Positions 7,761-14,070 of a stretch of DNA of 14,693 bases are shown here, piece after piece. The notes beneath the pieces are model-generated. The model was not told the DNA's origin. It did not search any database and saw only the letters and a list, made by a program, of their open reading frames with translations. Position numbers and translations under genes: made by a program. The first letter of the stretch is position 1; every line of letters starts with the position of its first letter. The stretch comes from UBA8518 sp041659585 (GTDB taxonomy: Bacteria; Patescibacteriota; Minisyncoccia; Moranbacterales; UBA2206), in assembly GCA_041659585.1 (NCBI GenBank), contig JBAZXY010000026.1:1-14693 (forward strand). Direction: 5' to 3'.

Positions 7761-8804
7761 ATGCGAAAAAAGAATAATAAAATTGCTCCTAATAACATTT
7801 TTACGGAATTTCTTCTCTATACCACGCCAAATGGTAAGATAAGAGTCGAGATTTTTTTACGTGATGAAAATATTTGGCTTACGCAGGATAAGATAGCTCT
7901 TTTGTTTGGAGTACAAAGGCCAGCCATTACTAAGCACCTAAGGAATATTTTTGATAGCGGAGAATTGAATGAAATATCAGTTAGTTCCATTTTGGAACAT
8001 ACTGCTGTGGATGGAAAAAAATACAATACCAAATTTTATAATCTGGACGCCATTATCTCTGTTGGTTATCGGGTAAATTCATCCCAGGCCACTCATTTTC
8101 GCATTTGGGCTACCGAAAGACTCAAGGAATATATCATCAAAGGATTTACTATGGATGACGAACGGCTAAAAGATCCTAAAAATATTTTTGGAAAAGATTA
8201 TTTTGAAGAGCAGTTGGCTCGAATTCGAAATATCCGCTCAAGTGAAAGAAGGATGTATCAGAAGATTACCGACATATATTCTCAATGCAGTACTGATTAT
8301 AGTCCATTGGAAGAAATAACCAAGCAGTTTTTTGCTACTGTACAAAACAAGCTGCATTTTGCTATCACTGGAAAAACAGCGGCAGAAATAATCCACACAA
8401 GAGTGGATAGTGCTAAGGTAAATATGGGGCTGACCGTTTGGAAGAATTCACCCAAGGGAGATATTCGAGAAGCGGATGTTGTTATTGCTAAAAACTATTT
8501 GAATGAAAAAGAGCTCGATCACCTCAATAGAATTGTAACGATGTATCTAGACTTTGCAGAAATGCAGGCTATGCGTGGAATTCTTATGCATATGAAAGAC
8601 TGGGTGTCGAAATTGGATGCATTCTTGAAATTTAATGAAAAACAGATATTGGATAATGCTGGAAAAATAAGCCATGAAGTCGCTGAGGCTCTGGCACTTG
8701 AAGAATATGAAAAATTTAGAATGCGGCAAGATAAAAACTATGTTTCTGATTTCGATCGTGAAATAAAAAAAGTTTTAGAAGCCCAGAAAAAGAAAGGGAA
8801 ATAA
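7761..8804 (+). CDS. RhuM family protein
   Basis: 347 residues, the usual full length for this family, first named from the Salmonella SPI-3 gene rhuM; molecular function is unknown. Residues 27-64 form a helix-turn-helix-like start (VEIFLRDENIWLTQDKIALLF, with W39-L-T-Q42). Residues 93-118 carry the most recognisable family block, FYNLDAIISVGYRVNSS then FRIWAT. The C-terminal half is helical and rich in charged residues (KGFTMDDERLK, FAEMQAMRG, LALEEYEKF). The ATG at 7761 is chosen because the family similarity begins shortly after it; the ribosome site (GGGTAAG near 7747) is weak. The gene has its own promoter region, lies between hairpin copies 2 and 3, and is followed after 15 bases by a fragment of the GT-C gene. 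It is intact. Family assignment is firm; a DNA-binding or phage-related regulatory role is inference. Confidence 0.9.
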   Translation: MRKKNNKIAPNNIFTEFLLYTTPNGKIRVEIFLRDENIWLTQDKIALLFGVQRPAITKHLRNIFDSGELNEISVSSILEHTAVDGKKYNTKFYNLDAIISVGYRVNSSQATHFRIWATERLKEYIIKGFTMDDERLKDPKNIFGKDYFEEQLARIRNIRSSERRMYQKITDIYSQCSTDYSPLEEITKQFFATVQNKLHFAITGKTAAEIIHTRVDSAKVNMGLTVWKNSPKGDIREADVVIAKNYLNEKELDHLNRIVTMYLDFAEMQAMRGILMHMKDWVSKLDAFLKFNEKQILDNAGKISHEVAEALALEEYEKFRMRQDKNYVSDFDREIKKVLEAQKKKGK

Positions 8805-8819
8805 TTGCAATGGAGAGCC

Positions 8820-8990
8820 CTCGAATTCTTCCCCCAACGCTGGTTCTACCTCGGCCTGATCATCTCCACCACCACTCTTTTGTCATGCATCAGCTACCTT
8901 CTCTATATCTGGAGGGGTCGCTGGCTCCGAACACACCTAGCCAAGCTCCTCACCCGCCTAAAAGCTACTCTTCCTAAAGGTTCCCTTTAG
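8820..8990 (+). pseudogene. Diverged copy of the 3' end of the GT-C-like gene (fragment)
   Basis: Bases 8823-8991 align without gaps to 7424-7592 (constant offset 1399). The encoded 56-residue tail (LEFFPQRWFYLGL... to ...TLPKGSL) is 41/56 identical to the C terminus of the 1022-residue protein: one membrane helix, a basic stretch and PKGSL. The stop codon again lies inside a hairpin repeat. The match starts abruptly 15 bases after the RhuM stop codon and the rest of the gene is missing. A TTG at 8805 would give 61 residues, but no ribosome site is evident. The divergence shows this is not a fresh duplication; it looks like the end of a related allele left behind when something was inserted or exchanged. 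A real single-helix protein is possible but less likely. Confidence 0.8.
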
Positions 8991-8994
8991 GAAG
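8970..8994. repeat. Hairpin repeat copy 3
   Basis: The most complete copy: arms of 11 bases (CTTCCTAAAGG at 8970-8980, CCTTTAGGAAG at 8984-8994) around loop TTC. Bases 8965-8992 are identical to 7566-7593, a 28-base block shared with copy 1. It contains the stop codon of the GT-C tail fragment and begins the upstream region of the DinD-like gene. Confidence 0.95.
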
Positions 8995-9009
8995 GAAAAA
9001 AGCAAAAAA

Positions 9010-9053
9010 CATCTTGCCAAAATTATCCAATAGTGATAGGCTAACACTGTAAT
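9010..9053 (+). promoter_or_regulatory. Promoter/operator module of the DinD-like gene (shared with the RhuM gene)
   Basis: CATCTTGCCAAAA (9010-9022) repeats the RhuM upstream block exactly. TTGCCA (9014-9019) and TAGGCT (9037-9042) are 17 bases apart. The dyad AGTGATA-GGC-TAACACT (9032-9048) starts 18 bases after the start of TTGCCA, the same geometry as upstream of RhuM. TGTAAT (9048-9053) takes the place of TATAAA as the alternative -10. Confidence 0.6.
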
Positions 9054-9078
9054 GATTTAACCTCTTTGAGATAATTAT

Positions 9079-9921
9079 ATGAAAAAATCAAAAAACAAAG
9101 CAGTGGCAATTTTCGCGGGCAATCAAATCCGCCGACATTGGGATGAAGAAAAAGAATTATGGTATTTTTCAGTTGTGGACATCATTGCTGTTCTAACAGA
9201 AAGTGTAGACGCATTAGCTTATTGGAGAAAAATGAAAGAAAGATTGTTAAAAGAGGGTGGAAATGAAACCGTGACAAAATGTCACGGTTTGAAAATGGTT
9301 GCTATGGATGGTAAAATGCGTTTAACTGACACAGCTGATACAGAAACGATGTTGCGTCTTATCCAATCCATTCCTTCCCCTAATGCCGAACCTTTCAAGC
9401 TTTGGTTGGCGCAAGTGGGCTATGAGCGCTTGGAAGAAACAGCTGATCCGGAGCTGGCAATCAATCGTGCCTTGCGGACCTATTTGCAAAAAGGCTATAG
9501 CCAAAGCTGGATCAACCAACGTTTGAAAAGCATCGAAATCCGCAAAGCCCTCACTGATGAGTGGGAACAGCGAGGCATGAAAGAGGGGATGGAATTTGCC
9601 ATTCTAACCAATGAAATTACACAGGCTTGGACGGGACTGACAGTCCAAAAATATAAAAAATTAAAAAATTTGAAGAAAGAAAATTTGCGCGACAATATGA
9701 CAAATATGGAGCTAGTTTTGAATATGCTGGCTGAAACAGCTACCACCGAAATTTCAAAAAAACGTGAGCCGAAAAACTTACAGGAAAACAAGGTTGTGGC
9801 GCGTGAGGGTGGGAGAGTAGCAGGTAACGCCAGAAAAGATATTGAAAACAAGATTGGCAGAAAAGTAATCACCAGTAAAAATTTTCTAGCCAAGGCTAAA
9901 TCCAAAAAAAGAATAGCATAA
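9079..9921 (+). CDS. Bro-N domain protein, DNA-damage-inducible protein D (DinD)-like
   Basis: 280 residues, close to the length of DinD-type proteins. The Bro-N (baculovirus repeated ORF N-terminal) domain covers about 8-115: IRRHWDEEKELWYFSVVDI at 17-35, YWRKMKERL at 48-56, CHGLKM at 68-73 and IPSPNAEPFKLWLAQVG from 98. The middle has the conserved ELAINRA, RLKSIEIRKALTDEW and YAILTNEIT-like blocks; 205-230 reads ENLRDNMTNMELVLNMLAE; the C terminus is basic and ends in a lysine-rich tail. E. coli DinD belongs to the SOS regulon, but I see no LexA box here, so damage induction is not implied. The gene has the same upstream dyad as the RhuM gene, lies between hairpin copies 3 and 4, and ends 3 bases before copy 4. 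Bro-N proteins are common in phages, so a mobile origin is likely. Confidence 0.9.
   Translation: MKKSKNKAVAIFAGNQIRRHWDEEKELWYFSVVDIIAVLTESVDALAYWRKMKERLLKEGGNETVTKCHGLKMVAMDGKMRLTDTADTETMLRLIQSIPSPNAEPFKLWLAQVGYERLEETADPELAINRALRTYLQKGYSQSWINQRLKSIEIRKALTDEWEQRGMKEGMEFAILTNEITQAWTGLTVQKYKKLKNLKKENLRDNMTNMELVLNMLAETATTEISKKREPKNLQENKVVAREGGRVAGNARKDIENKIGRKVITSKNFLAKAKSKKRIA
9266..9290 (+). repeat. Perfect inverted repeat inside the DinD-like gene
   Basis: Arms AAACCGTGACA (9266-9276) and TGTCACGGTTT (9280-9290), 11 of 11 paired, loop AAA. It lies inside the Bro-N coding region over the conserved ETVTKCHGL residues, so part of the symmetry may come from protein constraint. It could form an mRNA hairpin or bind a protein. 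Confidence 0.9.
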
Positions 9922-9924
9922 TAT

Positions 9925-9945
9925 TCCTAAATGTTCCCTTTAGGA
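9925..9945. repeat. Hairpin repeat copy 4 (one mismatch)
   Basis: TCCTAAATG (9925-9933), loop TTC, CCTTTAGGA (9937-9945). It differs from the other copies by one base in the left arm. It follows the DinD-like stop codon after three bases and is the last copy in the window. Confidence 0.9.
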
Positions 9946-9952
9946 GAAGTAA

Positions 9953-10099
9953 TTAATTAATAAAAAAACACTTGTTACCGGCGCCGGTAAAAAGTTTTGG
10001 AGGTCGACCGAAAATAGGAAAATATTAGCTATTGTTAACAAGAGAAAGGATGGAAAAGTCTTACCAGAGGCAATAAATGAGATAAAACGTTGTATGTAA
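9953..10099 (+). pseudogene. Possible degenerate small ORF
   Basis: The 257 bases between the DinD-like and AbiEi genes hold an open stretch without an ATG start. Its second half, 10013-10096, reads as plausible protein (ENRKILAIVNKRKDGK and then LPEAINEIKRCM) before TAA at 10097-10099. A different frame in the first half reads KSFGGRPKIGK, so one frameshift could separate two parts of an old gene. I do not recognise the family, and a chance ORF is equally possible. Confidence 0.25.
9975..9990. repeat. 16-base perfect palindrome
   Basis: TTACCGGCGCCGGTAA equals its own reverse complement. Its GC-rich centre stands out in an AT-rich intergenic stretch, 29 bases after hairpin copy 4. A second, short palindrome GGTCGACC follows at 10002-10009. 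It could be a protein-binding or recombination site; nothing in the window identifies a partner. Confidence 0.85.
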
Positions 10100-10106
10100 A
10101 TAAATA

Positions 10107-10135
10107 TTGACAACAAATAGATAAAATGCTACAAT
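10107..10135 (+). promoter_or_regulatory. Sigma70-type promoter of the AbiE operon
   Basis: TTGACA (10107-10112), a 17-base spacer and TACAAT (10130-10135): a perfect -35 box and near-consensus -10. Transcription should start near 10142, about 37 bases before the AbiEi ATG. No other clear promoter lies before the GT-C-like gene at 11455, so this one may also drive the downstream glycan genes. Confidence 0.8.
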
Positions 10136-10136
10136 G

Positions 10137-10177
10137 TCATTAGTTAGTAATCAAATATGATAACCTAATAATGATAA
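10137..10177. promoter_or_regulatory. Candidate AbiEi operator
   Basis: An imperfect dyad (TCATTAGTTA at 10137-10146 against TAACCTAATAATGA at 10161-10174) and two direct ATGATAA copies (10157-10163, 10171-10177) lie between the promoter and the AbiEi start. AbiEi antitoxins repress their own operon by binding repeats at the promoter, so this is a reasonable site, but the match is loose. Confidence 0.35.
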
Positions 10178-10178
10178 T

Positions 10179-10748
10179 ATGTATCTAAAGCAACTGATTG
10201 CCAGTGGTAAAACAATTTTTTCTCTGCAGGACTTGGGAAAAATCTGGCGCATTGAAAACAAAGATTATCTCAAACTTGTCGCCAGCAGGCTTTTCAAACG
10301 TGGGGAAATCATGCGCATCAGTCGGGGGATCTATGCAATCAGCAAAGAATTTAATCAATATGAGCTGGCCAATAAATTGAAAACCCTATCCTATGTCAGT
10401 CTGGAAAGTGTGTTGCAAAAAGAGGGGGTTATTTTTCAGGACTATGGCAATACGGTTTTTTCAGTTTCTGATAATTCTCTGGTGAAAAAGATTGGCTCTC
10501 AGACATTTCAATATGCCAAGCTGAACAAAAAAATACTTATAAATCCACTGGGAATCACCAATTTGGGGCAAGCAAAAATTGCCACAGTGGAACGGGCGTT
10601 GTGTGATCGTATTTATTTTTCGGCCGATTATTATTTTGATAACTTACGCGGCATTAATCTGGAAAAGCTTGCCGCCATAGCTGAGATATATAATCTGCGC
10701 GTGCAAAAAGAAGTCGCTGCACTAATCAAAGACATTAACAAAAAATAA
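10179..10748 (+). CDS. AbiEi-like antitoxin / transcriptional regulator (type IV toxin-antitoxin)
   Basis: 189 residues. Residues 1-54 are a winged helix-turn-helix (FSLQDLGKIW at 14-23, LKLVASRLFKRGEI at 31-44, RISRGIYAI at 46-54), the hallmark of AbiEi-type regulators. The second domain includes YVSLESVL (72-79) and the family motif VERALCDRIYF (137-147). In AbiE systems this protein represses the operon and neutralises the AbiEii nucleotidyltransferase without direct binding. The ATG at 10179 has no Shine-Dalgarno site; earlier ATGs at 10157 and 10171 run into stops at once. The toxin gene starts one base after its stop codon. Both the domain order and the neighbour support the call. Confidence 0.87.
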   Translation: MYLKQLIASGKTIFSLQDLGKIWRIENKDYLKLVASRLFKRGEIMRISRGIYAISKEFNQYELANKLKTLSYVSLESVLQKEGVIFQDYGNTVFSVSDNSLVKKIGSQTFQYAKLNKKILINPLGITNLGQAKIATVERALCDRIYFSADYYFDNLRGINLEKLAAIAEIYNLRVQKEVAALIKDINKK

Positions 10749-10749
10749 T

Positions 10750-11442
10750 ATGTTACACATAGAAAAGCACCGACAAATACTTTTTAACCTGATAACTGAG
10801 ATATACAAATCTCCAGCCGGAATCTATCTGGGATTCAAGGGTGGTACCATGTTCTATTTTTTCCACGGACTGGATCGATTCTCTGTCGATCTGGATTTTG
10901 ATTTGTTGGATGATGGTAAGAAAGAATTTGTTGCAACTATTGTCAGGCAGATTCTTTTGAACCATGGCGTGATAAAAGATGAAATGGATAAGGAGAATAC
11001 TATTTTTTTTCTACTTAGCTATGGGACAGGCGAGCACGGAGTGAAAATAGAAATATCCAAAAAGAGTTGGGCGCGAAATACATATGAGACCAAGAATTTT
11101 TATGGAACAGATGTGAAAGTTTTGAAGTTGGAGGATGCTTTTGCACATAAACTCATAGCTTCAGTTGAAAGAAAGCGGACAGCTAATCGTGATTTCTTTG
11201 ACATTCTTTTTTTCCTTAAGAAAAACGTGGGATTCAATGGGGAGATAATTTTGGAAAGAACTGGCAAGAACAAAAAAGAATTTTTAATTTTTCTGAGGAA
11301 CTATATCGACAAAAAAGAATTGGAAAGAGGAATTCTTGAAGGATTGGGAGAGTTGCTAGATGAAAAGAAGAAACGATGGGCTAAGAGGGAACTGATTTCA
11401 GAATTACTAGGCTTGTTGGATTTTTTGATTAATCAAAAATAA
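10750..11442 (+). CDS. AbiEii/AbiGii family nucleotidyltransferase toxin
   Basis: 230 residues with the family's motifs in order: K30-G-G-T33, then R43-F-S with the metal-binding pair D47-L-D49 and F-D51; K99-I-E101, the likely third catalytic acid; and H133-K-L followed by R147-D148-x-x-D151 in the segment NRDFFDILFF. In characterised members this is a nucleotidyltransferase that stops growth by modifying tRNA, and it aborts phage infection in some hosts; the target here is unknown. It is coupled to the AbiEi gene by a one-base gap. The next gene starts 12 bases after its stop with no terminator between. All key residues are present, so it should be active. Confidence 0.9.
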   Translation: MLHIEKHRQILFNLITEIYKSPAGIYLGFKGGTMFYFFHGLDRFSVDLDFDLLDDGKKEFVATIVRQILLNHGVIKDEMDKENTIFFLLSYGTGEHGVKIEISKKSWARNTYETKNFYGTDVKVLKLEDAFAHKLIASVERKRTANRDFFDILFFLKKNVGFNGEIILERTGKNKKEFLIFLRNYIDKKELERGILEGLGELLDEKKKRWAKRELISELLGLLDFLINQK

Positions 11443-11454
11443 TAGAAAATAGAT

Positions 11455-13083
11455 ATGGATATTGTGGAACAATTTTTGAAAAAACATTATCGACTCTTTT
11501 TTTTCGCAGTGGCGTTGCTGCTGCTCTATCCCGCTTTGCACAGCGGCTATATTTTTCTGCTGGATTGGACCGTGACACCCAACGTGACGTTGGCGGACAT
11601 CCGGTGGGGGAGTGATCCGGTGACTACAATTGTGGCTCGTTTGGCGTCGATATCCATTTCTTTCGCTGTGTGGCAACGCTTGTTTTTGCTGGGGATTGTT
11701 TTCTTTTTGGGCATGGCGGGATTTCGTTTAGCTCGAACCACAAACAACATCTATGCGCAATATTTTTCCGGTTTGTTTTTGATTTTCAATCCTTTTATCT
11801 ATGCGCGCTTGGCGGAACAACCCGGCATTGCGGCGGGCAGTGCCGCTTTGTTTTGGTCGGCCGTCTATCTGTTGGAATATTTGGAAGAAGTGCGAATGAG
11901 GAAATTGTTTTGGGCGGCTGGCTGCGCCGGTCTGGCGGTGGCTTTTTTTCCGCACAGTCTTTTCTTGGTGGCGTTGCTCGTGTCGGTGGTGCTGCTGTTT
12001 GATTATGAGCGCCGGCGAGACCTGTTGTTTTTAGGAAAAAGTTTTTTCATGCTCGGCGCAGGAGTGTTGCTCCTGAATGCCAATTGGTTAGCCGGTTCTT
12101 TCTTGGGTCAAAACACTTCTCGTGCCCTCGCAGTCGTCGGTTTTACCGCTCAAGATGCGCAAGCCTTTGCCACGCGCGCCATCGGGGGTGATTCGGTCTA
12201 TTTCACCGTCCTGGCGCTGCAAGGCTATTGGGGGGAATATCAAGACCGCTTTATCTCGGTGCAGGACAATCCTTTGTGGGAAGTGGCTTTCTTGTTGATG
12301 CTACTCTTGGCCGGTTGGGGCATTGGGAAGACGTGGAAAAAAAGTTTACCCACTCGCGCTTTGGTGGTGGTGTTTGGATTGGCTTGGGTGCTGGCGATTG
12401 GCGTGACTTCACCCATTTTTGCGCCATTGAGTCTGTGGCTCTATGACCACGTGTCGTTCTATCTGGGACTGCGCGAACCGCAAAAATGGGTGGCGCTGTT
12501 GGTGCTGGCCTATGCCTATTGGGGCAGTTGGGGGGTGAAATATTTGTTAGCTTGGAAAGGCATTGCTAATCATCGAAAGTTAGTGGGGATTTTTTGCATG
12601 GCGTTGCCGGTGGTTTTTTCTTTCTCGATGTTGTCTGGTTTGCATGCCCATTTGACGCCACACCAGTTTCCGGCGGAGTGGCAGGCAGCGAAAAACTATT
12701 TAGCAGCTAATTCCGTCCCGGGAAAAATTTTATTTTTGCCTTGGCATCAATATGCGGAGTTGGATTTTGCCGGCAAAAATGTGGTGGTGCCGGCGCGCGC
12801 CTTTTTCGGACCTCAAATAGTGCAAGGCAACAACACCGAATTTGGCGGGGTCTATTCCCACGCTCTGGACGCATCCACTTTGACGATTGAAAAATATATT
12901 TCCAAAAAGAATCAGCCGGCAGCGCATATTGCCTATGAAAATTTCCCGCGGGACATGCAGGCGCTCGATATCCAGATGATCATCTTGGCCAAGACGGAAG
13001 ACTGGCAAGATTATGCTTGGCTTGATAGGATAGGAATAGAAAAAGTTTTAGAAAATGATAAGCTGATTATCTATAAATTATAA
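11455..13083 (+). CDS. GT-C-like multi-pass membrane protein (paralogue of the 1022-residue protein)
   Basis: 542 residues. About ten membrane helices cover 13-400, followed by an external domain of about 140 residues. D37-W38 lies in the first external loop at the same residue numbers as in the 1022-residue protein, and L327-W-L-Y330 with R340-E341-x-x-K344 repeats its motif with identical spacing. The two are therefore homologous, probably GT-C-type transferases using lipid-linked sugars; it lacks the carbohydrate-binding-like domain and the last membrane helix. The C-terminal part (YLAANSVPGKILFLPWHQY, IQMIILAKTEDW) is typical of the external domain of such proteins. GC is much higher than in the glycan cassette (33/60 at 12661-12720). 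It follows AbiEii by 12 bases and is separated from the next gene by one base. A transport or scaffold role is possible. Confidence 0.72.
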   Translation: MDIVEQFLKKHYRLFFFAVALLLLYPALHSGYIFLLDWTVTPNVTLADIRWGSDPVTTIVARLASISISFAVWQRLFLLGIVFFLGMAGFRLARTTNNIYAQYFSGLFLIFNPFIYARLAEQPGIAAGSAALFWSAVYLLEYLEEVRMRKLFWAAGCAGLAVAFFPHSLFLVALLVSVVLLFDYERRRDLLFLGKSFFMLGAGVLLLNANWLAGSFLGQNTSRALAVVGFTAQDAQAFATRAIGGDSVYFTVLALQGYWGEYQDRFISVQDNPLWEVAFLLMLLLAGWGIGKTWKKSLPTRALVVVFGLAWVLAIGVTSPIFAPLSLWLYDHVSFYLGLREPQKWVALLVLAYAYWGSWGVKYLLAWKGIANHRKLVGIFCMALPVVFSFSMLSGLHAHLTPHQFPAEWQAAKNYLAANSVPGKILFLPWHQYAELDFAGKNVVVPARAFFGPQIVQGNNTEFGGVYSHALDASTLTIEKYISKKNQPAAHIAYENFPRDMQALDIQMIILAKTEDWQDYAWLDRIGIEKVLENDKLIIYKL

Positions 13084-13084
13084 A

Positions 13085-14002
13085 ATGAACAGGATAGATT
13101 TAAAAATAAAATGGCTGCAATTGCATCTGCTCCGCTTGCAATTAACAAGGAAGATGAAGAAGCTGTGGACACAAAATCCTCAGTTGCGCCGGATACTTTC
13201 TGCGTGTTTGGTAGTGGGTGTTTTTCTGGCCCAGCAAAGTTTTGATTTCACGTGGCTGGGCACATTGATCTTGCTCTATTTCGGACTGTCTTTGGTATGG
13301 CGGATTTCCAGTCGCATTTCTGCGGCACTGGCATTGGTTTTTTTGGCGAGTTGTCCGGGGCTTCTGATGCTGGGACAGGGCGCCCTGGCGGAGACCATGG
13401 CCGTGCAAGCCTACTATCTGCTCGTGGTGACCGTGGTGCTGCAACTGGTGGAATTGAAGCAGAGCACAGCAGTGGGACAAGGGGAGCAAGTTGTGTGGAA
13501 AAAGATGCTTGCAGGAAAGAACTGGTTGGGAGAAAAAATGCCGCAAATGGAGCGGATGATTCTAGAGAGGATGCATGTGATAGGAAAGCTGCTTGGAAAA
13601 AAAGAACGACCGTTGGTTTTCAAAGCAAATTCCCACAAGGCTCCGGAGAAAAAAATAACCCAGTCGCAGAAAAAGAAAATAGCTTATATCTTATTGGGGA
13701 TCTTTTTATGGTTGGAAATGCTAGTAGTGTTTTTTTCTTGGTCAGTAATTACGGGCGTCTTTTGCTATCTCTGGGTATTGGCCACGCTCTTTCCAAAACA
13801 AATGCGGAAGGTTTTGTTCATTCTTGGAATTATTTTGGTAATACTTTCCATAGCTGCTCTAGCATTGGCGCAAAAAGAATGGATGGGCACTTTTTATGTT
13901 TGGTTGCTGGGAATGCTGGGGTTGCTTGTTTGGACAGCAGTAGCACAGCTTTTCAGGCAAAGGGATAAAAAAAGATGGCTTGACTTATTTAGTAAAAAAT
14001 GA
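13085..14002 (+). CDS. Multi-pass membrane protein of unknown function
   Basis: 305 residues that I do not assign to a family. After a basic amphipathic N terminus (1-35) come hydrophobic segments near 38-50, 56-72, 76-98 and 105-122. A soluble, lysine-rich stretch at about 123-198 follows, then four more hydrophobic segments at about 199-220, 222-235, 243-262 and 268-288, and a basic end. The start lies one base after the stop of the GT-C-like gene, so the two are co-translated and probably work together, for example in export or assembly of the glycan. TGA (14000-14002) is the stop. The promoter of the next gene overlaps its 3' end. Long overlapping ORFs in other frames here reflect the high GC and are not genes. 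Confidence 0.75.
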   Translation: MNRIDLKIKWLQLHLLRLQLTRKMKKLWTQNPQLRRILSACLVVGVFLAQQSFDFTWLGTLILLYFGLSLVWRISSRISAALALVFLASCPGLLMLGQGALAETMAVQAYYLLVVTVVLQLVELKQSTAVGQGEQVVWKKMLAGKNWLGEKMPQMERMILERMHVIGKLLGKKERPLVFKANSHKAPEKKITQSQKKKIAYILLGIFLWLEMLVVFFSWSVITGVFCYLWVLATLFPKQMRKVLFILGIILVILSIAALALAQKEWMGTFYVWLLGMLGLLVWTAVAQLFRQRDKKRWLDLFSKK

Positions 14003-14008
14003 TACACT
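13980..14008 (+). promoter_or_regulatory. Sigma70-type promoter of the small secreted protein
   Basis: TTGACT (13980-13985), 17-base spacer, TACACT (14003-14008), overlapping the end of the upstream gene. The expected start near 14015 leaves a leader of about 55 bases. The leader can pair AATAGA with TCTATT (14017-14022, 14030-14035) or, exclusively, AAAGGT with ACCTTT (14025-14030, 14049-14054); whether this matters is unknown. Confidence 0.7.
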
Positions 14009-14070
14009 AGATAGGTAATAGATGAAAGGTCTATTATCTAATAAAAAAACCTTTATTTAAAAGAAAATCT

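Noticed and set aside
9495..9905. 136-residue ORF on the minus strand
   Set aside because: It is antisense to the well-conserved Bro-N/DinD-like gene, has low-complexity phenylalanine/serine-rich content, and shows no family signature.
9079..9921. SOS control of the DinD-like gene
   Set aside because: No LexA-type box (CTG-N10-CAG or GAAC-N4-GTTC) is visible upstream. The shared AGTGWTA dyad is the only candidate operator.
7573..9945. CRISPR array
   Set aside because: The repeats are only about 20 bases, are palindromic, and are separated by 49, 1306 and 930 bases. There is no regular spacing and no cas gene.
7573..9945. Integron attC sites
   Set aside because: The hairpins are too short, have no RYYYAAC/GTTRRRY ends and no bulged bases, and no IntI-like integrase is in the window. 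Only the cassette-like layout is similar.
13142..13546. 134-residue minus-strand ORF rich in His and Gln
   Set aside because: It is the complement of leucine- and lysine-rich codons of the membrane protein gene; no motif and no ribosome site.
13252..13968. 238-residue plus-strand ORF in another frame
   Set aside because: It overlaps the membrane protein at 13085-14002, which has clear membrane helices and is coupled to the upstream gene. The alternative frame reads like a GC-driven shadow without hydrophobic or motif structure.
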